A stretch of DNA of 23,127 nt from IMG/VR virus record IMGVR_UViG_3300032296_003868, positions 1-23,127 of that record. One strand, given 5' to 3'. Shown piece by piece: positions 6,954 through 15,025 of the stretch. A program made the position numbers and the translations under genes. Under the pieces are notes generated by a model. That model was not told where the DNA came from and did no database searches. It was given only the letters and a program-made list of their open reading frames with translations. The DNA comes from a virus. The stretch's first letter is position 1, and each line of letters starts with the position of its first letter.

Positions 6954-6963
6954 TGTATAAATA
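6946..6963. repeat. Perfect inverted repeat, tatttata-tg-tataaata
   Basis: Two exact 8-base arms, 6946-6953 and 6956-6963, face each other across a 2-base spacer in the middle of the divergent gap between the ferritin cassette and gp32. Each arm reads TATAAATA outward on its own strand. The element could be a back-to-back pair of late promoters or a dimer-binding operator. Confidence 0.85.
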
Positions 6964-7012
6964 TGAATAATTTAGTAGATTTAAAAAAAATATAAAAAAT
7001 AACAAAATTTAT

Positions 7013-7043
7013 TTTGACATTTACAAAAGCTTATTTATCTTTG
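7013..7043 (+). promoter_or_regulatory. Bacteroidota-type (primary sigma) promoter of gp32
   Basis: A -33 box TTTG at 7013-7016 and a -7 box TATCTTTG at 7036-7043 (consensus TAnnTTTG) are separated by exactly 19 bases, the spacing of the Bacteroides sigma-ABfr promoter. Transcription would start near 7050, about 28 bases before the gp32 ATG. This is the best promoter in the window and the main support for a Bacteroidota host. It would allow host RNA polymerase to transcribe the gp32-uvsX replication genes early. Confidence 0.75.
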
Positions 7044-7077
7044 CATTTATTATATAACAATTAAAAATAGTTAATTT

Positions 7078-7872
7078 ATGGATTTAAGTAAAATCAGGGA
7101 ACGATTGGATTCGTTCAACAAGCAATCAAAGCCATCGGGCTCAAAGAGAATCTGGAAACCTCAACCAGGTCAACAAGTTGTAAGAATTGTGCCATATATC
7201 CACAATAGAGATTGGCCATTTTTGGAACTTTATTTTTATTATGACCTTGGTAAACGTACCATTATTGCGCCTCAAAACCTAGGAGAACCAGACCCTGTTC
7301 AAGAATTAGCTGACAAACTGAAAGCTACCGGTGAAAAGGAAGATTGGTTATTGGCAAAGAAAATTGAACCAAAAATGCGAACCTATGTACCAATTTTAGT
7401 TAGAGGATTGGAACACGAAGGAGTTAAATTTTGGGGTTTCGGTAAAACTGTGTACGAAGAATTGTTGAAAACAATTGATGACCCAGATTATGGTGACATT
7501 ACAGATTTGAAAACAGGTTCTGATATTACAATTGAATACGAACAGCCAAAAGATGGTTATCCTAAAACTTCATTTAGAGTTAAACGAAGTCAATCTCCTG
7601 CAACAACCGACCCAGCAGTTTTACAGTTATTGAAAGAAATGCCAACAATTCGTGATATTTGGGAAGTACCATCATACGATGAATTAGCAAGACTATTGGA
7701 TAATTTCATCAATAATACAGAAGATGAAACTGTAGATTCTAAAGTTTCTAATACTGAAGAAACTGAAGATACTGAACTACCTTCGGATTTTTATTCATCT
7801 GATATCAAATCAGATAGACGCGTTTCAGCGACATCTGATATAGATGCTGCGTTTGACGAAATGTTTGCATAA
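7078..7872 (+). CDS. 32: Single-stranded DNA-binding protein gp32
   Basis: A 264-residue protein of the T4 gp32 family. Recognisable parts are the basic N-terminus (residues 1-25, for cooperative binding), the start of the core (WKPQPGQQVVRIVPY, about 26-40), the core segment KMRTYVPILVRGLEHEGVKFWGFGKTVYE (about 100-125), DYGDITDLKTGSDI (about 138-151), and a long acidic C-terminal tail ending DIDAAFDEMFA, which in T4 recruits other replication proteins. T4 gp32 (301 residues) holds a zinc ion with one His and three Cys. Here there is no cysteine at all: at the matching place (residues 64-76) the sequence reads APQNLGEPDPVQE, where related proteins have 'CP...CPxC'. The protein coats single-stranded DNA in replication and recombination. 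uvsX follows after 2 bases, in the same transcript from the promoter at 7013-7043. Confidence 0.9.
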   Translation: MDLSKIRERLDSFNKQSKPSGSKRIWKPQPGQQVVRIVPYIHNRDWPFLELYFYYDLGKRTIIAPQNLGEPDPVQELADKLKATGEKEDWLLAKKIEPKMRTYVPILVRGLEHEGVKFWGFGKTVYEELLKTIDDPDYGDITDLKTGSDITIEYEQPKDGYPKTSFRVKRSQSPATTDPAVLQLLKEMPTIRDIWEVPSYDELARLLDNFINNTEDETVDSKVSNTEETEDTELPSDFYSSDIKSDRRVSATSDIDAAFDEMFA

Positions 7873-7874
7873 TT

Positions 7875-9107
7875 ATGGCAAAGAAAATAGAGACTGAAAC
7901 AGTTGACAATTTGGCAAGTGAGCTTGTTTCTTCATTGAATAGTAAATTCACACATTCAATAGATAAAGCAGCATATTTTTTATCAGATCCTGATGTAGTT
8001 GCTGATATTAAAAAATGGGTACCGACAGGTTGTGACATGTTAGATTTAGCAATCGCAAATAGACCTAACGCAGGCTGGCCTGTTGGTAGAATCATTGAGA
8101 TTACAGGATTAGAAGCATCTGGTAAATCATTGTTGGCTGCGTATGCGTTGAAAAGCACGCAACAGAAAGGTGGATTGGCTATTTACATTGATACTGAAGC
8201 AGCAACGAGCCGAGAATACTTACAAGCAATTGGTGTTGATATTGAAAAGATGGTATATATTCCATTGGAAGCATTGGAAGATATTTTTGATTCAATTGAA
8301 GCAACAATTGCAAAGGTTAGAAAGGCGAATAAAGATGTATTAGTTACAATTGTAGTCGATTCAATTATGGGAGCTACTACAAAGAAGGAGTTAGAAGGAG
8401 AGCATGGTAAAGATGGATATGCAACTGAAAAGGCAATTGTATTGTCAAAGGCGATGCGTAAAATTACAAACATGTTAGCAAGACAAAATATATGTTTGAT
8501 TCTTACAAATCAGTTGCGTATTAGAATGGGAGTGTCGTTTGGCGACCCCTACTCAACATCAGGTGGTAAAGCAGTTGCATTTCACTCATCTGTCAGAATT
8601 AGATTGAAATCATTAGGTCAAATTAAAATGAAACTTAATGGTGTCGAGCAAGTAATTGGAATTAAAACGAGAGCAATTGTTCAGAAAAACAGGTTAGGCC
8701 CACCATTGAAATCTGTTGATTATGACATCTATTTTGAATCCGGTATTGATAATTATGGCAGTTGGCTTGAAACATTGAAGACGTACAAGTTAGTAACATC
8801 TGGAACATATTGGTCCATGCCATTGTCTTATACAAGCATTTTGCAAACAAACGATAAAGGCAAGGGTATTGAAAAATCTTTTAATGATGAACTTGTTAAT
8901 CCAGAATCTGGTGAAATCAAAAAAACAGACGGAACCTTAAAATTCAGAAGTAAAGATTTCGGTAAATGGATGGAAGCAAATCCTAAATTGAAAGAATTTA
9001 TATATGATATGATATGTGATAGAGTGATTATGGTGTATAAAGTCAATGAAGATTTTGGAATTGATGATATTATAGTTGATGAGGATTTTATTTCAGAAGA
9101 TGATTAA
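7875..9107 (+). CDS. uvsX: UvsX/RecA-like recombinase
   Basis: A 410-residue strand-exchange ATPase, close in length to T4 UvsX (391). Walker A is GLEASGKS (residues 78-85). The segment IYIDTEAATSREYLQAIGVD (about 104-123) carries the conserved Glu of RecA proteins. Walker B is VTIVVDSI (157-164). The DNA-binding loop region contains TNQLRIRMGVSFGDPYSTSGGKAV (211-234), with the Asn-Gln pair typical of the family. It forms filaments on single-stranded DNA and starts recombination-dependent replication, working with gp32, encoded directly upstream. Two bases separate it from gp32, so they are surely co-transcribed. The C-terminal 60 residues are acidic (ends DEDFISEDD), as in other UvsX proteins. 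Confidence 0.93.
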   Translation: MAKKIETETVDNLASELVSSLNSKFTHSIDKAAYFLSDPDVVADIKKWVPTGCDMLDLAIANRPNAGWPVGRIIEITGLEASGKSLLAAYALKSTQQKGGLAIYIDTEAATSREYLQAIGVDIEKMVYIPLEALEDIFDSIEATIAKVRKANKDVLVTIVVDSIMGATTKKELEGEHGKDGYATEKAIVLSKAMRKITNMLARQNICLILTNQLRIRMGVSFGDPYSTSGGKAVAFHSSVRIRLKSLGQIKMKLNGVEQVIGIKTRAIVQKNRLGPPLKSVDYDIYFESGIDNYGSWLETLKTYKLVTSGTYWSMPLSYTSILQTNDKGKGIEKSFNDELVNPESGEIKKTDGTLKFRSKDFGKWMEANPKLKEFIYDMICDRVIMVYKVNEDFGIDDIIVDEDFISEDD

Positions 9108-9110
9108 TTA

Positions 9111-9117
9111 AAAGGAG
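9111..9117 (+). promoter_or_regulatory. Strong Shine-Dalgarno site (AAAGGAG)
   Basis: AAAGGAG ends five bases before the ATG at 9123 and fixes that start. Strong sites of this kind are rare in the window; an identical one with identical spacing precedes the truncated gene at 22967. Confidence 0.7.
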
Positions 9118-9122
9118 TTATT

Positions 9123-9479
9123 ATGCGAAAACAAATTTATGAGTATCGTGTCATTGGACATGCTAACAAAGGATCTAAAAAGAATCCTGTTTGGGAATCT
9201 GAAATTATCGATGAAGGTGAAATTTTGGCAACAGATTTAAAAGAAGCTGAATTTTTTGTGCATCGTAAAATTGATAGTGATGATATTGAATTATATGGGT
9301 TGGAAAACATTGAAATTGTTATCAGGTCATTTTTAAAAAACAATTACACAATATGGCCTTCAGTTAGTAATGGTTCGACATTTATTTACGATACGTCGCC
9401 ATATCATACTGATACACAATTTACAACAACCGGTGTAAATGATTCTATTAATGTCGTCAGCAGAACAGTAACAATTTAA
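9123..9479 (+). CDS. Small protein of unknown function between uvsX and the 5' nuclease
   Basis: A 118-residue protein. The N-terminal 70 residues look like a small ordered domain: a strand (IYEYRVIGHANKG), a charged turn, a strand (SEIIDEGEILATD), a helix (LKEAEFFVHRKI) and a strand (IEIVIRSF). This strand-strand-helix order recalls small phage domains of the kind seen again at 20755, but I cannot show homology. The remaining 45 residues are rich in Ser, Thr and Asn and probably extended. The strong ribosome binding site suggests abundant synthesis. It lies in the replication operon, 15 bases after uvsX, and the next gene starts 2 bases after its stop. Function unknown. Confidence 0.7.
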   Translation: MRKQIYEYRVIGHANKGSKKNPVWESEIIDEGEILATDLKEAEFFVHRKIDSDDIELYGLENIEIVIRSFLKNNYTIWPSVSNGSTFIYDTSPYHTDTQFTTTGVNDSINVVSRTVTI

Positions 9480-9481
9480 GT

Positions 9482-10525
9482 ATGAACAGACTCCAAGAAG
9501 TATGGAAATCATTTGCAGATGAATTGGGAACTCCGAGAGAAAAGGATGACCATGTTTTAATCATTGATGGATTAAATACATTTATCAGAGTATTTAGCGC
9601 AGTTCCCGCATTGAACGATGATGGAATGCATGTTGGAGGGGTAATAGGTTTTTTAAAATCAGTAGGTGCGAATATCCGTCAGTTTCAGGCAACGCGCTGT
9701 ATAGTTGTGTTTGATGGGACTGGCGGATCACAGCGCCGACGAAAATTGTATCCTGATTATAAAGCAAATCGTAAAAATAAAACAAAATTAAATCGTTACG
9801 AGGAATTTGCAGATTTAGTTGATGAACAAAAATCAATGAAACAGCAGTTTTCAAGGTTAGTTGAATATTTTGATACACTTCCTTTAACAGTAATTTCGAT
9901 TGATAATATTGAAGCAGATGATGTTATTGCATACATTACTAAACAATATTATGCGAATAAAGGCAATAGAATTACAATAGTTTCATCAGATAGAGATTTC
10001 ATACAACTGACAAATGACAGAGTACGAATTTGGAGCCCAACTAAAAAAATTTTATATACTACAGAAAAAGTTAAAGAAGAATTTGGAATATTGCCAGAAA
10101 ATTATTTACTTTACAGGATAATGTCTGGCGATACATCTGATAACATACCTGGAATTGAAGGTATGGGATTAAAAACTCTTATAAAACGATTTCCTAAAAT
10201 TACGGATTTCCCATGTAGTTTTGATGATATTTTATCTGAATCAAAAATTTGTGTGGATAATGGGCAAAAAATTAAAATTTTCAATCAAATATTGGATAAT
10301 CAGCATATATTGGATAGAAATTATAAGTTAATGCAATTAACAGAGGTTGATATTTCACCGACAAGTATGCTAAATATTTGTCAAAAAATCGATTCTGAAA
10401 TTAATAAATTGAATAGTAGACAATTTAAAAAGTTATTTACAGAGGACAAATTGTATGCTAACATAAAGGATTGCGATAGATGGTTAAGAGACACTTTTTA
10501 TAGATTGAATACTTATGCGAGATAA
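9482..10525 (+). CDS. rnh: 5'-3' exonuclease of the FEN / T4 RNase H family
   Basis: A 347-residue metal-dependent 5' nuclease, close to T4 RNase H in length (305). Conserved acids are in order: Asp29 in LIIDGLN, Asp78 in VVFDGTGGSQRRRKLYPDYK (with the basic stretch that grips the DNA), Glu144/Asp146/Asp147 in IEADDVIAYI, Asp170/Asp172 in VSSDRDFIQL, and Asp217/Asp220 in MSGDTSDNIPG. The helix-three-turn-helix GIEGMGLKTLIKRF (225-238) follows. The enzyme removes RNA primers and short flaps from lagging-strand fragments. The family A polymerase of this phage has no such domain, so this protein supplies the activity separately, as in T4. Its end overlaps the helicase gene by 11 bases, a sign of coupled translation. 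Confidence 0.9.
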   Translation: MNRLQEVWKSFADELGTPREKDDHVLIIDGLNTFIRVFSAVPALNDDGMHVGGVIGFLKSVGANIRQFQATRCIVVFDGTGGSQRRRKLYPDYKANRKNKTKLNRYEEFADLVDEQKSMKQQFSRLVEYFDTLPLTVISIDNIEADDVIAYITKQYYANKGNRITIVSSDRDFIQLTNDRVRIWSPTKKILYTTEKVKEEFGILPENYLLYRIMSGDTSDNIPGIEGMGLKTLIKRFPKITDFPCSFDDILSESKICVDNGQKIKIFNQILDNQHILDRNYKLMQLTEVDISPTSMLNICQKIDSEINKLNSRQFKKLFTEDKLYANIKDCDRWLRDTFYRLNTYAR

Positions 10526-11903
10526 AAACTTATCAGGATTTGGATTTAAATTCCAAGCAAAAATAATTTCATGTATAATGACCGATGCGACATTCGTCAG
10601 TCAAATATATGATTTACTTAAAACTGAATATTTTGATAGTGAATCAATAAAGTTTTTGGCAGACAGGTCATTAGAATACTTTAAAAAACATAAAAAGATT
10701 CCCACTATTGATGTATTAAAAGTTTTTATTGATGGAGTTGAAGACAAATTACTTAAACAAGAAATTGTCAATACATTAAAAGAGGCAGTAAAATCTGCAA
10801 CTGCGAGTGATTTAGATTTTATAAAAGAAACCACTCTCGATTTTTGTAAAAACCAAGAACTTAAATCAGCTATATTAGAATCAGTTCAATTGTTAAAAAC
10901 TGGTGATTATGATTCAATAAAAAATATTATTGATAGTGCACTAAAAATTGGAATGAATTCTGATATTGGTATGGATTATCTCGAAAATGTTGAAATTCGT
11001 TACCAAGAAGATTCGAGACACCCTCTATCAACAGGATGGAATGTCATCGATGAAATTACAAAGGGTGGGTTGGCAGCGGGAGAATTAGGTGTAGCCATAG
11101 CCCCATCAGGTGCAGGAAAGTCTTGGTTATTATCTTCTTTAGGAGCAAACGCATTAAAACAAGGTAAAACTGTCGTACATTATTCATTAGAATTGAGTGA
11201 GAATTATACAGGTTTGAGATATGATTGCATATTGACTGGAATAAGTTTAGATAAGATTCATCTGCATGTTGATAAAGTAAAAGAAACTTTGGGGCAAATT
11301 CCTGGCAAATTAATTATTAAATGGTTTCCAACAAAGTCTGTATCGTTGATGGGATTACGATCGCATCTTACAAAGCTCAAAATGTTGGGTACAGAACCTG
11401 ATTTAGTCATTATTGACTATGCTGATTTGTTAAAATTTGGTAATAGTAAAATGGCCAAACATGAAATATTAGAAGCATTATACGAAGATTTACGAGGGTT
11501 TGCAGGAGAAAATAAAATTCCTATTTGGACAGTGTCACAATCAAATAGGGAGGGATTAAATGATGATATTATTGAGGCAGATAAAGCTGCAGGAGCATAT
11601 GCAAAAATATTCCCAGCGGACTTTGTTATGTCATTATCAAGAAAGGCTCAAGACAAATTATCAAATACTGCAAGATTGCACATAATTAAAAATAGATTTG
11701 GGGTGGATGGTGTGACATTTCCTGTATATATGGATACATCAAGAGGTGTCATTAATGTGCATTCTGAAACAAGTTCAAAAGGTAAAGAGGTATCAAACAC
11801 AATGACAACTGATTCTGAATATAATCGTCAACGATTGAAACAACGAATGAGTCAATTAAACGAAAAAGTTAATGAAAATTCAAAGTCAAATCATTTATTT
11901 TAA
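10515..11903 (+). CDS. 41: Replicative DNA helicase, gp41/DnaB-like
   Basis: A 462-residue protein matching T4 gp41 (475) in length. The N-terminal helical domain (residues 1-150) is followed by the RecA-like motor: STGWNVIDEITKGGLAAGELGVAIAP (172-197), Walker A APSGAGKS (196-203), the glutamate-bearing strand VVHYSLELSE (220-229), Walker B DLVIIDYADLL (296-306), and the motif WTVSQSNREG. The C-terminus has the strand HIIKNRFGVDGVTFPVYMD, typical of DnaB motif H4. It acts as a hexamer moving 5'-3' on the lagging-strand template. No primase gene is seen in the window. The start overlaps the 5' nuclease gene by 11 bases. Confidence 0.9.
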   Translation: MRDKNLSGFGFKFQAKIISCIMTDATFVSQIYDLLKTEYFDSESIKFLADRSLEYFKKHKKIPTIDVLKVFIDGVEDKLLKQEIVNTLKEAVKSATASDLDFIKETTLDFCKNQELKSAILESVQLLKTGDYDSIKNIIDSALKIGMNSDIGMDYLENVEIRYQEDSRHPLSTGWNVIDEITKGGLAAGELGVAIAPSGAGKSWLLSSLGANALKQGKTVVHYSLELSENYTGLRYDCILTGISLDKIHLHVDKVKETLGQIPGKLIIKWFPTKSVSLMGLRSHLTKLKMLGTEPDLVIIDYADLLKFGNSKMAKHEILEALYEDLRGFAGENKIPIWTVSQSNREGLNDDIIEADKAAGAYAKIFPADFVMSLSRKAQDKLSNTARLHIIKNRFGVDGVTFPVYMDTSRGVINVHSETSSKGKEVSNTMTTDSEYNRQRLKQRMSQLNEKVNENSKSNHLF

Positions 11904-11929
11904 ATAATTATATAAAACAAAGGATACAA

Positions 11930-12268
11930 ATGTACGTTTACAAAGTTACACATCTTCCAACAGGAAAATATTATTTAGGTGTTAGCACATTGCCTAAAAC
12001 CACATTCGACCCATCTAAAGATTACGATCCGCATAATCAATTTGAAGTTTACGGAAACAATGGAACTAAACTCAAAATGGTTAATGTTGAAAAACGAATC
12101 ATTTGTATTGCTGGGGATGAAAATGAATTGGCGAATTTGGCAGCAGAGCACGCTAAAAATTGCGAAAATGATTTTAATTTTTTAGGATTAAAGGGTCAAC
12201 CTGTTCCTGCACAGCCTAAATCAGAACCAACGGTTGTAGCAACAAAGACATCCAATCCAACAACTTAA
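11930..12268 (+). CDS. Small protein with a GIY-YIG-like N-terminus, probably without nuclease activity
   Basis: A 112-residue protein. The first 20 residues (YVYKVTHLPTGKYYLGVS) match the start of GIY-YIG domains: 'VYK' stands for GIY and 'YLG' for YIG, with the same hairpin between them. A later helix (ENELANLAAEHAKN) sits where the family has the helix with the catalytic Glu. The conserved Arg helix is not apparent, so activity is doubtful. The last 25 residues are Pro/Thr-rich and look disordered. Start supported by AAAGGA (11919-11924), five bases upstream. Homing endonucleases of this fold often sit beside nrd genes in T4-like phages, which fits the place before nrdB. It could equally be a domesticated fold with a binding role. 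Confidence 0.5.
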   Translation: MYVYKVTHLPTGKYYLGVSTLPKTTFDPSKDYDPHNQFEVYGNNGTKLKMVNVEKRIICIAGDENELANLAAEHAKNCENDFNFLGLKGQPVPAQPKSEPTVVATKTSNPTT

Positions 12269-12324
12269 TTATTAAACACATATTAATTTTATTTAGTTAT
12301 TTCTTAAAATGACATGGCACACCT

Positions 12325-13305
12325 ATGAACATATTTGAACCTCGACACACGATTAAGCCGTATGAATATCCTGAATTAATAGACTTTGCCCAAGCAATTA
12401 TAGATTCGCATTGGCAAGTCAAGGAATTTCAAACGCAATTAAAAACTGATATGCTTGATTTTAATACAAAATTAACATCAGTTGAAAAAGAAGCAGTAAA
12501 ACGTGCAATGTTAGCAATCTCACATGTTGAACATGCAGTGAAAACATTTTGGGCAAGACTTGACATGAGAATGGATAAACCAGAGATTTCATTCGTAGGT
12601 TCAACATTTGGTGGTAATGAGGTAGTGCATTCATTTGCTTATGCTGAATTATTGAAACAATTGGGATTAGATGACGACTTTTCACATCTTATGGAAATTC
12701 ATTCAATTGCAGATAGAACAAAATATCTTAAAAAATATTTAGAAGGTATGAGTTCAAGATCGAACAAAGAATTTACTAAATCATTGATATTGTTCACATT
12801 ACTTGTTGAAAATGTATCATTGTTCAGTCAATTTTTAATTATATCATCGTTTTCAAAATACAGTAACAAGCTTAAAACGATACATAAAATTATCAATGCG
12901 ACTGCAAGAGAAGAGATAATTCATGGTAAATTTGGAAGCCATTTAGTCAATATAATCAGACGTGAAAATCCTGAATGGTTTGACCAAGAGATGGAAGATA
13001 AAATTAGAAGAAACGCAAGAAAGGCGTTTTCAGCTGAAATGAAAGTATTGGATTGGATATTTGAAATGGGCGACTTGGAATTTATGCCAAGAATTGCAGT
13101 AAACGAATTTTTAAAATCGAGATTCAATAATAGCCTTGAATTAATAGGATATGCACCTGAATTTGAAACAGATTCGGAATTATTAGAAAAATCTGATTAT
13201 CTCACAAATATGCTCACAGCAACAGCAGATTTTGATTTTTTTGACCAGAGAAGTGTTGATTACTCCAAAGGTTTAGATTATAACGAAGACTCATTATTTG
13301 ATTAA
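12325..13305 (+). CDS. nrdB: Class I ribonucleotide reductase small subunit NrdB
   Basis: A 326-residue di-iron radical protein. The metal ligands can be placed: Glu69 (SHVEHAVKTFW), Glu99 and His102 (NEVVHSFAY), Glu162 (LVENVSLFSQF), and Glu197 and His200 (AREEIIHGKFG). Tyr106, four residues after His102, is at the place of the radical Tyr122 of the E. coli enzyme, so a tyrosyl-radical enzyme is expected. The first ligand appears to be Glu rather than Asp, though the alignment there is less certain. The C-terminus is an acidic-aromatic tail (NEDSLFD), the part that binds NrdA. It makes deoxyribonucleotides for phage DNA with NrdA, encoded 13 bases downstream. The gene order B-A is the reverse of T4. 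Confidence 0.92.
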   Translation: MNIFEPRHTIKPYEYPELIDFAQAIIDSHWQVKEFQTQLKTDMLDFNTKLTSVEKEAVKRAMLAISHVEHAVKTFWARLDMRMDKPEISFVGSTFGGNEVVHSFAYAELLKQLGLDDDFSHLMEIHSIADRTKYLKKYLEGMSSRSNKEFTKSLILFTLLVENVSLFSQFLIISSFSKYSNKLKTIHKIINATAREEIIHGKFGSHLVNIIRRENPEWFDQEMEDKIRRNARKAFSAEMKVLDWIFEMGDLEFMPRIAVNEFLKSRFNNSLELIGYAPEFETDSELLEKSDYLTNMLTATADFDFFDQRSVDYSKGLDYNEDSLFD

Positions 13306-13318
13306 AAATTAAGGATAC

Positions 13319-14986
13319 ATGGAAAGGTTTGAATGGTTAACCGAAGATGCTCGTGTCTTTTTGGACAGAGGGTACATAGAAAATATTTCTGCTGAAGAAC
13401 GCTATATGCAAATTGCTAGTAGAGTTGAGGAAATAACTGAAATAAGCGGAATTTCAGATAAAATATATGAGTATTCAAAAAGAAATTTACTTTCATTTTC
13501 ATCCCCAATATTGAGTAACTTTGGCAATAACAAAGGGTTGCCAATATCTTGTAATTTTGGCGTAGTTGATGATACGTTACATTCTATATTGCACGGAATG
13601 TATGAAATGGGAATGTTAGCTAAAAATGGAGCAGGTACAGCCAAAAATTTATCAAATATACGCCCGTATGGTTTGACTTATGGAAAAGACGGATTAGGTA
13701 AATCGGAGGGATTGATTTCTTGGGTTCAAGAGTATAGTTCTATAATTTCCAAAGTTAGTCAAGGCGGGATGCGTAGGGGCTTTTTAACTGTATATTGTTC
13801 AGTTGATCATCCTGAAATTGATTGGTTCTTGGATATTGGAGCAAATGGCGATGCAAAAAAATCTCCAGGTTATGCCATACAAAATATAACAACTGGTGTT
13901 ACTATTCCTGCAGGTTGGATTGATGCAATGAAAGCAGGAGATAAAGAAAAACGAAAGATATACGCAAAAATATTGAAGCGTAGAAGTGAAATTGGATTTC
14001 CGTATATTTTATTCGAAGACAATTGCGATAACCAAAAACCTCAAGTGTATATTGATAAAGATATGAAAATCTTTACAAGTAATATATGTACAGAAGTTAT
14101 CGAATATTGTGATAATGAAAAAGAGTTTACTTGCTGTTTGATGTCATTAAATGCAGCGCATTTTGATGAATGGCCCGATGATTTAGTATTTACAGCAAAT
14201 ATTATATTGGATGCAGTTATTAGTGAGTATATCGAAAAAGGTTCTAAAATTGCTGGTTTAGAAAAAGCAGTCAAATTCGCATCAGAACACCGCGCAATAG
14301 GAGTTGGTATTTTAGGATTTCATTCATATTTGCAAAAGAAAATGGTCCCATTTGGAAGTTTGGAATCATATCAAATCAATAATAAAATTTTTAAAAAATT
14401 AAGAGACGAGTCAGATTACGCAAGTAAATGGATGGCTGAACATTGGGGCGAACCTGAAATGTTAAAGGGTTATGGTCATAGAAATACTACACGAATTGCA
14501 ATTGCCCCTACAAAGTCATCTTCATTTATTATGGGACAATGGTCATTATCCATTGAACCTATCAAGAGTAATTATCATGAAAAGACGCTTGCCAAGATTC
14601 AAACAACATATAAGAATCCGCAATTGCAGGAAATATTGAAAGGATATGGGAAGGATACAAGAGAGGTATGGAATTCAATATTACAGAATAATGGTTCAGT
14701 GCAGCATTTAGATTTCTTATCTGAATTAGAAAAGGATGTATTCAAGACCTTTTCTGAAGTCTCACAAGTAGATGTTATAAAACTTGCTGCACAGCGCCAG
14801 AAATGGATTGACCAAGGACAATCGATTAACATTATGATTCATCCTAAAACTCCACCAAAAGATGTTAGTAATCTTGTATTGACTGCACATGAAGAGGGTA
14901 TTAAAACATTATACTATCAATATTCAATTAATGCAGCGCAGGAGTTTAATGAAAATCTCATGACGTGCAGTTCATGTGAAGCATAA
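13319..14986 (+). CDS. nrdA: Class I ribonucleotide reductase large subunit NrdA, compact form
   Basis: A 555-residue catalytic subunit, much shorter than E. coli NrdA (761). It starts directly in the helical part before the barrel and has no N-terminal ATP-cone, so dATP inhibition through that domain is not expected. Catalytic residues are present: Cys78 (PISCNFG), Asn255, Cys257 and Glu259 (SNICTEV, thiyl radical site), Cys272 (TCCLMSLN), Tyr532 and Tyr533 (TLYYQYS, radical transfer), and a C-terminal Cys550/Cys553 pair (CSSC) for re-reduction by thioredoxin or glutaredoxin. It reduces ribonucleoside diphosphates (or triphosphates) to deoxy forms. The start is set by AAGGA at 13311-13315. 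The gene is intact; compact NrdA forms are known from other phages. Confidence 0.92.
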   Translation: MERFEWLTEDARVFLDRGYIENISAEERYMQIASRVEEITEISGISDKIYEYSKRNLLSFSSPILSNFGNNKGLPISCNFGVVDDTLHSILHGMYEMGMLAKNGAGTAKNLSNIRPYGLTYGKDGLGKSEGLISWVQEYSSIISKVSQGGMRRGFLTVYCSVDHPEIDWFLDIGANGDAKKSPGYAIQNITTGVTIPAGWIDAMKAGDKEKRKIYAKILKRRSEIGFPYILFEDNCDNQKPQVYIDKDMKIFTSNICTEVIEYCDNEKEFTCCLMSLNAAHFDEWPDDLVFTANIILDAVISEYIEKGSKIAGLEKAVKFASEHRAIGVGILGFHSYLQKKMVPFGSLESYQINNKIFKKLRDESDYASKWMAEHWGEPEMLKGYGHRNTTRIAIAPTKSSSFIMGQWSLSIEPIKSNYHEKTLAKIQTTYKNPQLQEILKGYGKDTREVWNSILQNNGSVQHLDFLSELEKDVFKTFSEVSQVDVIKLAAQRQKWIDQGQSINIMIHPKTPPKDVSNLVLTAHEEGIKTLYYQYSINAAQEFNENLMTCSSCEA

Positions 14987-15025
14987 AAATGTAAAAAATA
15001 TTTAAAAAATTTAAATTAATTCTAT

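Larger units (their letters stand above)
6931..7077. other. Divergent control region between the ferritin cassette and gp32
   Basis: This 147-base gap, the longest in the window, separates the minus-strand cassette from the plus-strand replication operon. It holds the inverted octamer pair (6946-6963), an A-rich tract (6981-7010) and the Bacteroidota-type promoter (7013-7043). The leader of gp32 (about 7050-7077) is A+T-rich without a Shine-Dalgarno site. No tRNA or short ORF is seen. Confidence 0.8.

Noticed and set aside
12269-12324. Gap before nrdB as a regulatory element or NrdR-type box.
   Set aside because: No inverted repeat or conserved box is visible; it is only A+T-rich leader sequence.
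14987-15025. A+T-rich gap after nrdA as a promoter or terminator.
   Set aside because: No TTTG/TAnnTTTG pair and no stable inverted repeat with T-run could be found.
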